DNA from: Methanothrix sp.
GTDB taxonomy: Archaea; Halobacteriota; Methanosarcinia; Methanotrichales; Methanotrichaceae
Length of the DNA stretch: 10,584 nucleotides
Assembly (NCBI GenBank): GCA_028688535.1
Contig: JAQTXY010000040.1
Coordinates: 1 to 10,584 of the forward strand
Direction: 5' to 3'
Under the pieces are notes generated by a model. That model searched no databases. It saw only the letters and a program-made list of their open reading frames with translations, and was not told where the DNA came from. Positions 1 through 5,443 of this stretch are shown here, one piece after another (position 1 is the stretch's first letter; every line of letters begins with the position of its first letter). A program made the translations under genes and the position numbers.

Positions 1-572
1 AGATCACGCATGGCAGTGCATCGGTCTGTGGCCTGGATGTCTCTTCCCAGGCAGACGAGGTGCGAAAGAGGGTGGGCTATGTCATACAGAATTTCTATTT
101 CGACCCCTTCACGCCCTTCACTGTCGAGCAGGTAGTGATGATGGGACGCTTTGGCCGTTTGGGGCTGATGAACCGTCCTGCCAAAGCTGACTACGATGCC
201 GCCCAAAGGGCCATTTCTCTTGTCGGAATCGAGGACCTGTCCCATAAGACCATCGGCACATGCAGCGGCGGCCAGCAGCAAAAAGCCATGATCGCCCACA
301 ATATCGCCAAGGAGCCGGAGGTAATGATGCTGGACGAGCCGTTCAGCAATCTCGATTTTAATGCCAGAGAATATCTGCAGGGCGTATTCAAAAAGCTTGC
401 AAGAACCGGAGTGCCCATCCTAATGGTAGCCCATGCCTTCGACGGGCTTCCTGACATACCCATCCACCTGGTGGTCATGAACCGGGGCAGGATTAACTAC
501 GATGGAAATTGCACGGCAGGAGAGGTAGAATGCATCATCCGAAAAGAATGCGGGGCATTGGGTAAATGCTAG
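1..572 (+). CDS. Metal (Zn/Mn-type) ABC transporter ATP-binding protein, 5' partial
   Basis: This is the cytoplasmic ATPase that powers uptake through the permease encoded immediately downstream. The reading frame is open from base 3 to the TAG at 570-572, so the start and the Walker A loop lie outside the window. Visible in order are a Q-loop (GYVIQ, about base 78), the ABC signature CSGGQQQK (about 260), Walker B ending LDEPFSNLDF (about 330) and an H-loop in LMVAH. The order and spacing fit the ZnuC/MntB-type family, and the ABC-3 permease partner supports that. The signature carries three glutamines in place of the common GQ.QR pattern. The last 20 or so residues contain four cysteines (CTAGEVEC, KEC, GKC), which is unusual for this family and of unknown meaning. 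The gene overlaps the permease start by 7 bases, consistent with translational coupling. The actual metal cannot be read from the ATPase. Confidence 0.93.
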   Translation, partial: ITHGSASVCGLDVSSQADEVRKRVGYVIQNFYFDPFTPFTVEQVVMMGRFGRLGLMNRPAKADYDAAQRAISLVGIEDLSHKTIGTCSGGQQQKAMIAHNIAKEPEVMMLDEPFSNLDFNAREYLQGVFKKLARTGVPILMVAHAFDGLPDIPIHLVVMNRGRINYDGNCTAGEVECIIRKECGALGKC

Positions 573-1396
573 AGCCACTCATACAAAATAACATAGTCTG
601 CCATGCTCTGGAGGCTATGATCTTTGCCTCCATCTCTTGCAGCATTCTCGGGGTCATCATCTCTCGCATGAACCTCTCCTCCATCGGCTTTACCATGTCG
701 CATGCCGCTTTTGCCGGGGCTGCCGTGGGCATGTTTCTGGGGGGAAATGCCCAAATGTCGGCTATTGCTTTCAGCATGGCTGTGGCGGCTCTGATTGGAC
801 CTGTGAGCGACAAAGCCAAGATGGCCGCCGATGCAACTTTAGCCGTGCTCTTCGCAATGTCCATGGCAGTTGCTATCTTTTTAATCTCCTACATGGAGTA
901 CATGGGCCATGGTCTCTCGGCGAGCAGCCTGCTCTTTGGAGATGTTATCTCGCTTTACAGGGAGGAGATTTACGCCCTGGCAGCGGTCTGCTGCCTTACT
1001 ATTATCTTCGTTTTGGCATTTTATAAGGAGATCTCTGCCATCATGTTCAACATGAAGATAGCCGAAGCCGCCGGGGTCAGGGTCAAGCTTGTATATTATG
1101 TACTATTATTCATTATTGCTCTATCTGTAGCGCTCAGCCTCAACATCGTGGGCGGCCTCTTGATATTCGTATTGCTGGTGACGCCTGCATCCATAGCCGG
1201 CCAGTTCTGCTTCAATGTAAAGAGCATGTTCTTTGTAGCGCCGCTGGTAGCTCTCTTGGTGAGCGTCTTTGGCGTCTGGGCGGGCTTTGAGTTTACGCTT
1301 CCCGTCGCTCCTCTGGTGGCCCTGCTGCTCACGGGGGTATTTGCATTATCCGTGATGCTGTCATTTAAGAGAAGGATAAATACCAAGATACATTGA
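566..1396 (+). CDS. Metal ABC transporter permease (ABC-3 / ZnuB family)
   Basis: This is a 276-residue polytopic inner-membrane protein that forms the channel of a metal importer with the preceding ATPase. Its length is typical for the ABC-3 family (ZnuB, MntC, TroC). Family landmarks can be read: SHAAFAGAAVG near residue 48 (compare the SHS/SHA glycine-rich segment of ZnuB), LLFGD near residue 124, a coupling-type segment FNMKIAEAAGV where relatives usually have FD..A...G, and NIVGGLLIFVLLVTPASIAG near residue 192. About eight hydrophobic segments are apparent. The ATG at 566 lies inside ATGCTAG, so it overlaps the end of the ATPase. A GGGT just upstream could be a weak ribosome binding site. 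The following DUF169 gene begins 3 bases after the TGA, so the three genes look like one transcript. The family is clear; the metal transported is not determined. Confidence 0.93.
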   Translation: MLEPLIQNNIVCHALEAMIFASISCSILGVIISRMNLSSIGFTMSHAAFAGAAVGMFLGGNAQMSAIAFSMAVAALIGPVSDKAKMAADATLAVLFAMSMAVAIFLISYMEYMGHGLSASSLLFGDVISLYREEIYALAAVCCLTIIFVLAFYKEISAIMFNMKIAEAAGVRVKLVYYVLLFIIALSVALSLNIVGGLLIFVLLVTPASIAGQFCFNVKSMFFVAPLVALLVSVFGVWAGFEFTLPVAPLVALLLTGVFALSVMLSFKRRINTKIH

Positions 1397-1399
1397 TGA

Positions 1400-2179
1400 T
1401 TGAAACACTCGGCGGTGGTAATAATCAAGGACAGACTGTCAATCGGGCAAATAGGGGCACTCCTGGCCAATTCCGTGAATATGAAGACCAGTCCGGTATG
1501 CGTGTACGGTTCTGATCAAATACCAAAAAATGCTGTCAGGTCTTCTTTGCTCAGCGACTGCCTTGCCTGCAACATGTATCAAATTGCAGAAGGTAGGATT
1601 AAGGATCCTGTTTATGTAGGAAATGAGCCTGGCCAGATCTTCTGCCGCTGCGTAGGTGGACCGGCATGGTTTGGATATAGAGGATTTGATCCGATGTTGC
1701 CAGAAATGATGTCCACAGGATCTGAGGCAGATAAACAGGATGGAAAGCATCTGAAAGAGAACAAAACTATTGCGTGCGAGACCTATCGAGCCGTAGGAGA
1801 TATCAAGCCCTTGGGCAGGTATTTGGTGATTAGGCGCTGTGATGATTTTCAGGAGGATTTTAGCGTAAAATGCATAGTATGTTTTTCCAGCGGCGAGCAG
1901 ATCAGGGATTTATGTGCACTGGCCCATTTCGGCAGCCATAACGTCTTTAATTTAATATCGGTTCCCTGGGGCCCGGCATGCGCTACTCTGGTTACCTATC
2001 CGGCAGGCATGGCAGGAAATGCTTCCTTATCTCAGATATTCATCGGTCCAACCGATCCATCCGCCAGAGATTGGCTGCCCGAAGACTACCTGGCCATAGG
2101 AATCCCGGAAGACATGGCCAGGAAGATGGCCAATGATGTAGGGAGGTCGTTTTTGGCCAAAAGAGATAACATTTCATAA
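1400..2179 (+). CDS. DUF169 family protein
   Basis: This is a 259-residue cytoplasmic protein of the uncharacterised DUF169 family, which I recognise from its motif layout. There is a start-proximal KTSPVCVYG...IP segment, then CLACNMYQIAEG (residues 54-65), a GQIFCRCVGGPAWFGY block (79-93), VPWGPACATLVTYP (188-201) and a final FIGPTDPSARDWLPEDYLAIGIP block. No biochemical function is established for the family as far as I know. The C54-x2-C57 and C82-x-C84 pairs could bind a metal or a cluster; that is inference. The best start is TTG 1400, because an in-frame TGA sits directly before it and the next ATG (about 1481) would cut off the conserved N-terminal stretch. It follows the permease by 3 bases, so it is likely co-expressed with the importer and may act in sensing, storing or delivering its metal. 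Confidence 0.85.
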   Translation: MKHSAVVIIKDRLSIGQIGALLANSVNMKTSPVCVYGSDQIPKNAVRSSLLSDCLACNMYQIAEGRIKDPVYVGNEPGQIFCRCVGGPAWFGYRGFDPMLPEMMSTGSEADKQDGKHLKENKTIACETYRAVGDIKPLGRYLVIRRCDDFQEDFSVKCIVCFSSGEQIRDLCALAHFGSHNVFNLISVPWGPACATLVTYPAGMAGNASLSQIFIGPTDPSARDWLPEDYLAIGIPEDMARKMANDVGRSFLAKRDNIS

Positions 2180-2254
2180 TCGAGCAGATTTTCCTGATGA
2201 TTATCCACCGCGTTCGTTACCTTAAATATGAAGTTATAAAGATAATTAAGTTAA

Positions 2255-2297
2255 TAGTAGTAAAACTTAAATATTTAGTATTACTAATTGCAATTTA
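2255..2297 (+). promoter_or_regulatory. Archaeal promoter of the metal-binding protein gene, with flanking inverted repeat
   Basis: The TATA element CTTAAATATTTA at 2266-2277 is centred about 26 bases before the ATG at 2297. That is the usual TATA-to-transcription-start distance in archaea, so the mRNA is predicted to be leaderless. The TATA box is bracketed by TAGTAGTAA (2255-2263) and GTATTACTA (2278-2286), which match as inverted arms in 7 of 9 positions and could form an operator. A second TATA-like word, CTTAAATATG, lies at 2221-2230 and might give an alternative start near 2250. Confidence 0.65.
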
Positions 2298-3175
2298 TGA
2301 GACTTAAATCCTCCAACTTAGCCATACTGATGCTGGCGGTCTTTCTGATCGTTCCTGCGGGTGCAGAAACGGCACCGTCAACGCTCAAGATCGTGTGCAC
2401 CACCAGTGTATTGATGGATCCGGCAACATACATTGGAGGCGATAGGGTGGAGGCCATTTCCATCGCCGACCCAACTCTCTGCTCCCACTTGCAGACCGAC
2501 ATCATTCCCAATCGCATCCAGCTCAACATGGATTTCATCAAAGATGCAAACATATTTATGGCGTATAACGACAGCAACGATCAAAGATATAACATGCCTG
2601 CAGTTAATGATTTTATGAAGGCTAACGACTACAAAGCGTTTGTTTGGAATGCTGTTTCCAACCCATCTCGCGGGTGGAACACGCCTGCCAACTCCAAGCT
2701 GCTGGCCGTCGAGGTAGAAGAGTGGCTGGTGAAGGAAGACCCGGCCAATAAAACCTATTACGAGCAGCGCTATAATGATTATGTCAAGAGCTTTGACGCC
2801 ATCGAGCCTACAGAGTCGGAGAAGAAGCAGCTGAACCAGACCCAGGTCATAGTCATGCTCTGGCAAAAAGATCCCGTGCAAAACTGGCTGGGCATGGATG
2901 TTGTCAACTTCTTCGCTCCCGACTTTGCCATGAATGGAACCAAAACAGCAGCCAAGATTGTTGACGACATCAACGCCAACCCCGGCAAATACCAGAACGT
3001 TAGCTACGTCATTGAGAATATGCAGTCAGGGGAGCTGGCTAAGGGCATTGAAGAGTCGTTAAAGGATAAGGGCATCAATGCCACCCGCGTCATCTTCACC
3101 AATTTCCCTGGATCCGTGCCGGGAGCAAATACCATGGCAGAGGTGCTAAGCCACAACAAGCACCTGGTGCTCTAG
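2297..3175 (+). CDS. Metal ABC transporter solute-binding protein (ZnuA/TroA-like, atypical ligands)
   Basis: This is a secreted 292-residue binding protein that would hand substrate to the upstream permease. The N-terminus MRLKSSNLAILMLAVFLIVP is a signal peptide with a probable cleavage after about residue 23; no lipobox cysteine is present. The fold can be recognised from KIVCTTSVLMDPATYIGGDRV, ADPTLCSHLQTD, and the central WNTPANSK, where classical ZnuA/TroA proteins have an H.W..P.NA motif. The central histidine is therefore absent, as is any His-rich loop. Only three histidines remain in total: H64, plus H285 and H289 near the C-terminus. Six N-x-S/T sequons (N91, N151, N180, N213, N234, N261) suggest surface N-glycosylation, as in many archaeal envelope proteins. 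I chose ATG 2297 over the TTG at 2288 because of the leaderless promoter geometry. The gene lies 117 bases after DUF169 with its own promoter. The substrate could be Zn, Mn, Fe or something else. Confidence 0.85.
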   Translation: MRLKSSNLAILMLAVFLIVPAGAETAPSTLKIVCTTSVLMDPATYIGGDRVEAISIADPTLCSHLQTDIIPNRIQLNMDFIKDANIFMAYNDSNDQRYNMPAVNDFMKANDYKAFVWNAVSNPSRGWNTPANSKLLAVEVEEWLVKEDPANKTYYEQRYNDYVKSFDAIEPTESEKKQLNQTQVIVMLWQKDPVQNWLGMDVVNFFAPDFAMNGTKTAAKIVDDINANPGKYQNVSYVIENMQSGELAKGIEESLKDKGINATRVIFTNFPGSVPGANTMAEVLSHNKHLVL

Positions 3176-3204
3176 GTGGCTATGTGCTACTCAGCTGGTA
3201 AAGA

Positions 3205-3228
3205 CGCATAAGGCTAAGGTCTTATGCG
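3205..3228. terminator. Stem-loop downstream of the binding-protein gene
   Basis: CGCATAAG at 3205-3212 pairs perfectly with CTTATGCG at 3221-3228. One G-T and one C-G pair extend the stem inward to a TAAG tetraloop, giving a 10-bp stem. It starts 30 bases after the stop codon at 3175. The following ATAAAA is not a proper T-tract, so termination or 3'-end protection of the mRNA is only a plausible role. Confidence 0.45.
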
Positions 3229-3246
3229 ATAAAATGCACATTTAAA

Positions 3247-3275
3247 GGCTTGGAGCCGGTGATCGTCTCCAAGCC
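3247..3275. terminator. Second stem-loop between convergent genes
   Basis: GGCTTGGAG at 3247-3255 pairs perfectly with CTCCAAGCC at 3267-3275 around an 11-base loop. It lies between the end of the plus-strand binding-protein gene and the end (3299) of the minus-strand permease pseudogene. Read on the minus strand it is followed by TTTAAATGTGCATTTT, so it could end transcripts from that side. Its function is inferred from position only. Confidence 0.45.
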
Positions 3276-3298
3276 AAATTTGCCTGCAAGCATCTAAT

Positions 3299-4047
3299 CT
3301 ACAGCTCTAATGCCTTTTGTGATCTCTCCGGCTGCATGGCAATCATCACAAATCCCAGAACGCAGGCGCAGATCATGAGCCCCGGCGGCAGATACCACCA
3401 CCACATGTCATTGGAAAATCCACCCCGGGAAAAGGCGAAGTGTATCATCTCACCCCAACTGATGTTCAGAGGATCGCCCAGGCCCAGGAAGCTGAGGCTG
3501 GCCTCGGTGAGCATGGCCGAAGCCACGGCAAGGGCGAACTTGGCATAGATGACCTCTTTGCAGTTGATAAGGATGTGATGGAATATTATATAGCGATCTC
3601 CGCCGCCCAGCGCTCGTGCTGCTTCCACAAAGGGCATATCGCGCAGCTGCAGCACGCGGGAGTGGACTACGCGCGTAGTCGAGCACCACCAGAGCAGGCC
3701 GACCACGAGAACGATGTTCCACATGCTCAGCTCTCCACCCCTCCCCGGTAGTATCCGGCTAGCATCCCCAGGGTTGCGCCGATGAACACCGATATCAAGC
3801 CCGCCATAAATCCGATGGTCAGTGAAACGCGAGAGGCATAGATCAGTTCGGAGAGTATATCCTGGCCGATATCATTTGTTCCCAGGTAGTGCTCTTGGCT
3901 GGGTGGTTGGTAAGGCTCTCTTGTCTCCCAGGGATCATGCGGTGCAATGAGTGGCGCGAAGATAGCCAGAGCCAGAAAAAGGGAGAGAATGAATAGGCCG
4001 GTCAGTCGCAGACGAGAGTGGGTGAGTAGATATTTTATCGTATCCAT
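3299..4047 (-). pseudogene. Peptide/nickel ABC transporter permease (DppC/NikC type), internally deleted and frameshifted
   Basis: The start at 4047 has a good ribosome binding site (GGAGG at 4062-4058, 10 bases upstream). The N-terminal half (4047-3727) carries the first membrane segment, the APHDPW motif, EHYLGTNDIGQDILSELIYASR and GMLAGYYRGGVES, then stops at TGA 3727-3729. The C-terminal half continues in another frame from 3724: MWNIVLVVGLLWW, the EAA loop FVEAARALGGGDRYIIFHHIL, SLSFLGLGDP, and a terminal membrane segment after WWWYLPPG. Against the intact NikC at 4616-5443, about 30 residues are missing at the junction, covering a membrane segment and its loop. The break is thus a deletion of about 90 bases that is not a multiple of three, too large for a sequencing slip. 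Both halves are otherwise well preserved, so the event may be fairly recent. No partner NikB-type permease remains directly upstream. Confidence 0.85.
3381..3403 (-). repeat. Inverted repeat arm within permease pseudogene (pairs with 4132-4154)
   Basis: This 23-base stretch is the reverse complement of 4132-4154 with a single mismatch. Both copies encode WWWYLPPG of two related permeases, so the similarity reflects gene homology. The arms lie about 730 bases apart in opposite orientation. Confidence 0.75.
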
Positions 4048-4065
4048 TTAGTGTTGTCCTCCAAT

Positions 4066-4248
4066 TCTAGGATCGACTGGGGCATGATGCTCAACTATGG
4101 CTTCTCTCGCGGCGGAATCATCAACGGCTACTGGTGGTGGTACCTGCCGCCGGGCTTCTGTATCTCCCTGGCGGTTTTAAGCTTTGTTTTGATTGGATTT
4201 GGATTGGAGGAGCAGAACCCTGAAGAAATGGATGCCAACCGGTCTTGA
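4066..4248 (+). pseudogene. C-terminal stub of a second DppC/NikC-type permease
   Basis: In plus-strand frame, from about base 4072 to the TGA at 4246-4248, the translation is IDWGMMLNYGFSRGG, then YWWWYLPPGFCISLAVLSF and a short tail. This matches only the last periplasmic loop and final membrane segment of DppC/NikC-type permeases; roughly the first 200 residues are absent. A GTG at 4051 would start an open frame, but the region before about 4066 is the ribosome binding site of the minus-strand pseudogene, so translation as a functional protein is unlikely. The stub resembles the C-terminus of the neighbouring minus-strand pseudogene (SWGEMIHFAFSRGG...WWWYLPPG) more than that of the intact NikC (EWGSMMNDARPF...). 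It therefore derives from a paralogous transporter, truncated by a rearrangement with a breakpoint at about 4063-4072. Confidence 0.8.
4132..4154 (+). repeat. Inverted repeat arm within permease stub (pairs with 3381-3403)
   Basis: This is the partner of the minus-strand arm at 3381-3403, with 22 of 23 bases identical in inverted orientation. It encodes WWWYLPPG. A repeat this short gives only weak opportunity for recombination, but it marks two paralogous permease ends facing each other. Confidence 0.75.
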
Positions 4249-4249
4249 G

Positions 4250-4325
4250 AATAGTGAACAAAAATCCAAGTCTGCAGGGGCTCATCTATTATCAAAACTC
4301 TTTGCCGCATCTTCTGAGATATAAT
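4250..4325 (-). pseudogene. Possible relic of an OppD/NikD-type ATPase
   Basis: On the minus strand, from 4310 downward, the translation begins MRQRVLIIDEPLQ. OppD/NikD ATPases carry LSGGMRQRV followed about a dozen residues later by LI.DEP, so this could be a relic that has lost the stretch between signature and Walker B. CTCAG just upstream may be the remains of the LS of LSGG. The position, downstream of nikC on the same strand, is where nikD lies in canonical nikABCDE operons. The trace is short and the rest of the frame has no ABC features, so chance is possible. Confidence 0.25.
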
Positions 4326-4327
4326 TC

Positions 4328-4336
4328 AAAAAAAAA
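4328..4336 (-). terminator. T9 tract on the minus strand downstream of nikC
   Basis: Nine consecutive A on the plus strand give an oligo-T run on the minus-strand transcript. Archaeal RNA polymerase terminates at oligo-T, so this could end read-through from the nikA-nikC operon. It lies about 280 bases past nikC. Confidence 0.35.
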
Positions 4337-4358
4337 TTAACACGTATTACATTAAACT

Positions 4359-4401
4359 GTAGTAAAATGTTTTATACTAAGAGTAACGTAATAGTATGTT
4401 A
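4359..4401 (+). promoter_or_regulatory. Archaeal promoter of the 56-aa gene
   Basis: A TATA element within TTTTATACTA (about 4370-4379) is centred roughly 27 bases before ATG 4401, predicting a leaderless mRNA. GTAGTAA at 4359-4365 lies directly upstream. TAGTA (4360-4364) and TACTA (4375-4379) make a partial dyad around the TATA box, 14 of 20 positions symmetric. GTATTAC also occurs at 4344-4350. TAAC (4384-4387) and GTTA (4398-4401) form another small dyad touching the start. Confidence 0.6.
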
Positions 4402-4571
4402 TGTTAATAAGCAAGCTCGATAGAAACTCTAGGAAAGCCGTTCGATCGGAGATACGCTACTTCGATGATGATCAAAATCCCGTTTCCAGGGACAGAGCAA
4501 CCTGGGCAGTGTTCCGAGAGGTGGACGAAAATGGAGCCCTTCTCTTTGAAGCACAGGGATTCATAGATTAG
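4401..4571 (+). CDS. Small hypothetical protein, 56 aa
   Basis: This is an open frame of 56 codons from ATG 4401 to TAG 4569-4571. The product starts MLISKLDRNSRKAVRSEIRY and ends LLFEAQGFID. It is charged and mostly hydrophilic, with no cysteine, signal peptide or membrane segment. A central FDDDQNPVSRDRATW is followed by VFREVDENGALLFEA, which looks like two short strands joined by a turn. I do not recognise the family. Evidence that it is a real gene: a TATA box placed for a leaderless start, protein-like composition despite lying among pseudogenes, and a T6 terminator 25 bases after the stop. It shares the GTAGTAA promoter word with two transport genes in the window. It lies on the opposite strand to nikC and ends 44 bases from it. 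It could instead be the tail of a larger lost gene, but the promoter placement argues against that. Confidence 0.6.
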   Translation: MLISKLDRNSRKAVRSEIRYFDDDQNPVSRDRATWAVFREVDENGALLFEAQGFID

Positions 4572-4596
4572 CGAATGTCCGGAACTAAACATAGAC

Positions 4597-4602
4597 TTTT
4601 TT
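4597..4602 (+). terminator. T6 tract after the 56-aa gene
   Basis: CTTTTTTATT follows the stop codon of the small gene by 25 bases. Oligo-T runs are typical archaeal termination signals, so this plausibly ends that short transcript just before the convergent nikC. Confidence 0.45.
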
Positions 4603-4615
4603 ATTGGAATTGGAA

Positions 4616-5443
4616 TTATAGCTGTTTATCAACTTCAGATCGAGGGTTCAGCTTCTCTCTTATCCCGTCACCTAGCAAATGAAAAGCCAATACTGTAACG
4701 GTTATAGCGGCCCCCGGAAAGACCATCATCAGTGGATGAGATCGGATGAAAGGCCGGGCATCATTCATCATTGATCCCCATTCCGGAGTGGGTGGCTGAA
4801 CACCAAGGCCGAGAAAGCTCAACGAGGCCGCACCCAAAATAGCATAGCCTACGCTCAATGTGGCCATGACCAGGACAGAAGGAAGTATATTGGGCAGAAT
4901 ATGTCGGCTCATGATGTAGAGATCCGAGGCGCCGAGACTCTTGGCCGCTTCTAAAAACTCTCTTCCCTGGAGCGATAGGACCTCGCTTCTCACCAGCCGG
5001 GCGTAACCGGTCCATTCTACCAAAATTATGGAGAGCATCAGATTGGAGAGGCCGGATCCCAGAAAACCTATCACCGCCAGGGCCAGGAAAATGCTAGGAA
5101 AGGATAGGAAGGCATCAACCACGCGCATGATCGCCTCATCCAGAACGCCGCCGAAGTATCCAGCCGCGCCTCCCAGGATTGTGCCGATTAAGGCAGAGAG
5201 GAGCACCACGACAAGTCCGATAAAAAGTGATATTCTGATTCCGAAGACCACACGGCTGAATATGCAGCGGCCCAAATGGTCCGTTCCCAGGGGATATTCC
5301 CCACCAGGATCCTTCAGCCTCAGTTGCGGCTGGGCATTTTCGGGATCATGTGGTGTAATCCATGCAGCTGTGATCGCGAGCAGTAACAGCGCTGCTATGA
5401 TGAAGATAGAAAGCTGAAATCCTAGATCAATTCTCTGCAACAT
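4616..5443 (-). CDS. nikC: Nickel/peptide-type ABC transporter permease (NikC/DppC family)
   Basis: This 275-residue membrane subunit pairs with NikB to form the translocation channel. Its length is close to E. coli NikC (277). Features in order: a first membrane segment, ITPHDPENAQ, the YPLGTDHLGRCIFSRVVFGIRIS block, several membrane helices, the EAA loop FLEAAKSLGASDLYIMSRHILPN that docks on the ATPase, LSFLGLGVQPPTPEWGSMM, and a final helix ending DGIREKLNPR. The start codon overlaps the end of nikB by 17 bases, with GAGGT 8 bases before it, so the two are translationally coupled. Unlike the neighbouring pseudogenes it is complete. Nickel specificity is suggested by the nikABC layout and by the likely methanogen host, which needs nickel for F430 and hydrogenase or CO dehydrogenase. 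Dipeptide or another chelate is possible. Confidence 0.88.
   Translation of the reverse strand: MLQRIDLGFQLSIFIIAALLLLAITAAWITPHDPENAQPQLRLKDPGGEYPLGTDHLGRCIFSRVVFGIRISLFIGLVVVLLSALIGTILGGAAGYFGGVLDEAIMRVVDAFLSFPSIFLALAVIGFLGSGLSNLMLSIILVEWTGYARLVRSEVLSLQGREFLEAAKSLGASDLYIMSRHILPNILPSVLVMATLSVGYAILGAASLSFLGLGVQPPTPEWGSMMNDARPFIRSHPLMMVFPGAAITVTVLAFHLLGDGIREKLNPRSEVDKQL

Noticed and set aside
1396..1500. ATG at 1396 overlapping the permease stop, as a possible start for the next gene
   Set aside because: It is in a different frame from the DUF169 protein; only the TTG at 1400 (or a later codon) leads into the conserved sequence.
2176..2204. ATAATC/GATTAT stem after the DUF169 stop as a terminator
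   Set aside because: Only six pairs with a 17-base loop and no T-tract; too weak to annotate.
3436..3751. Plus-strand open frames of 70-103 codons opposite the permease pseudogene
   Set aside because: They are antisense shadows: the minus strand carries clear permease motifs over the same bases and the plus-strand products have no recognisable features.
3727..4248. A single inversion that would rejoin the minus-strand N-terminal half with the plus-strand C-terminal stub into one intact permease
   Set aside because: Even after inversion more than 100 residues, including the EAA loop, would be missing between the two parts.
4128..4310. Minus-strand open frame of 60 codons as a functional gene
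   Set aside because: Most of it is antisense to the permease stub and has no coherent domain; only its first residues resemble an ABC ATPase, listed as a possible relic.
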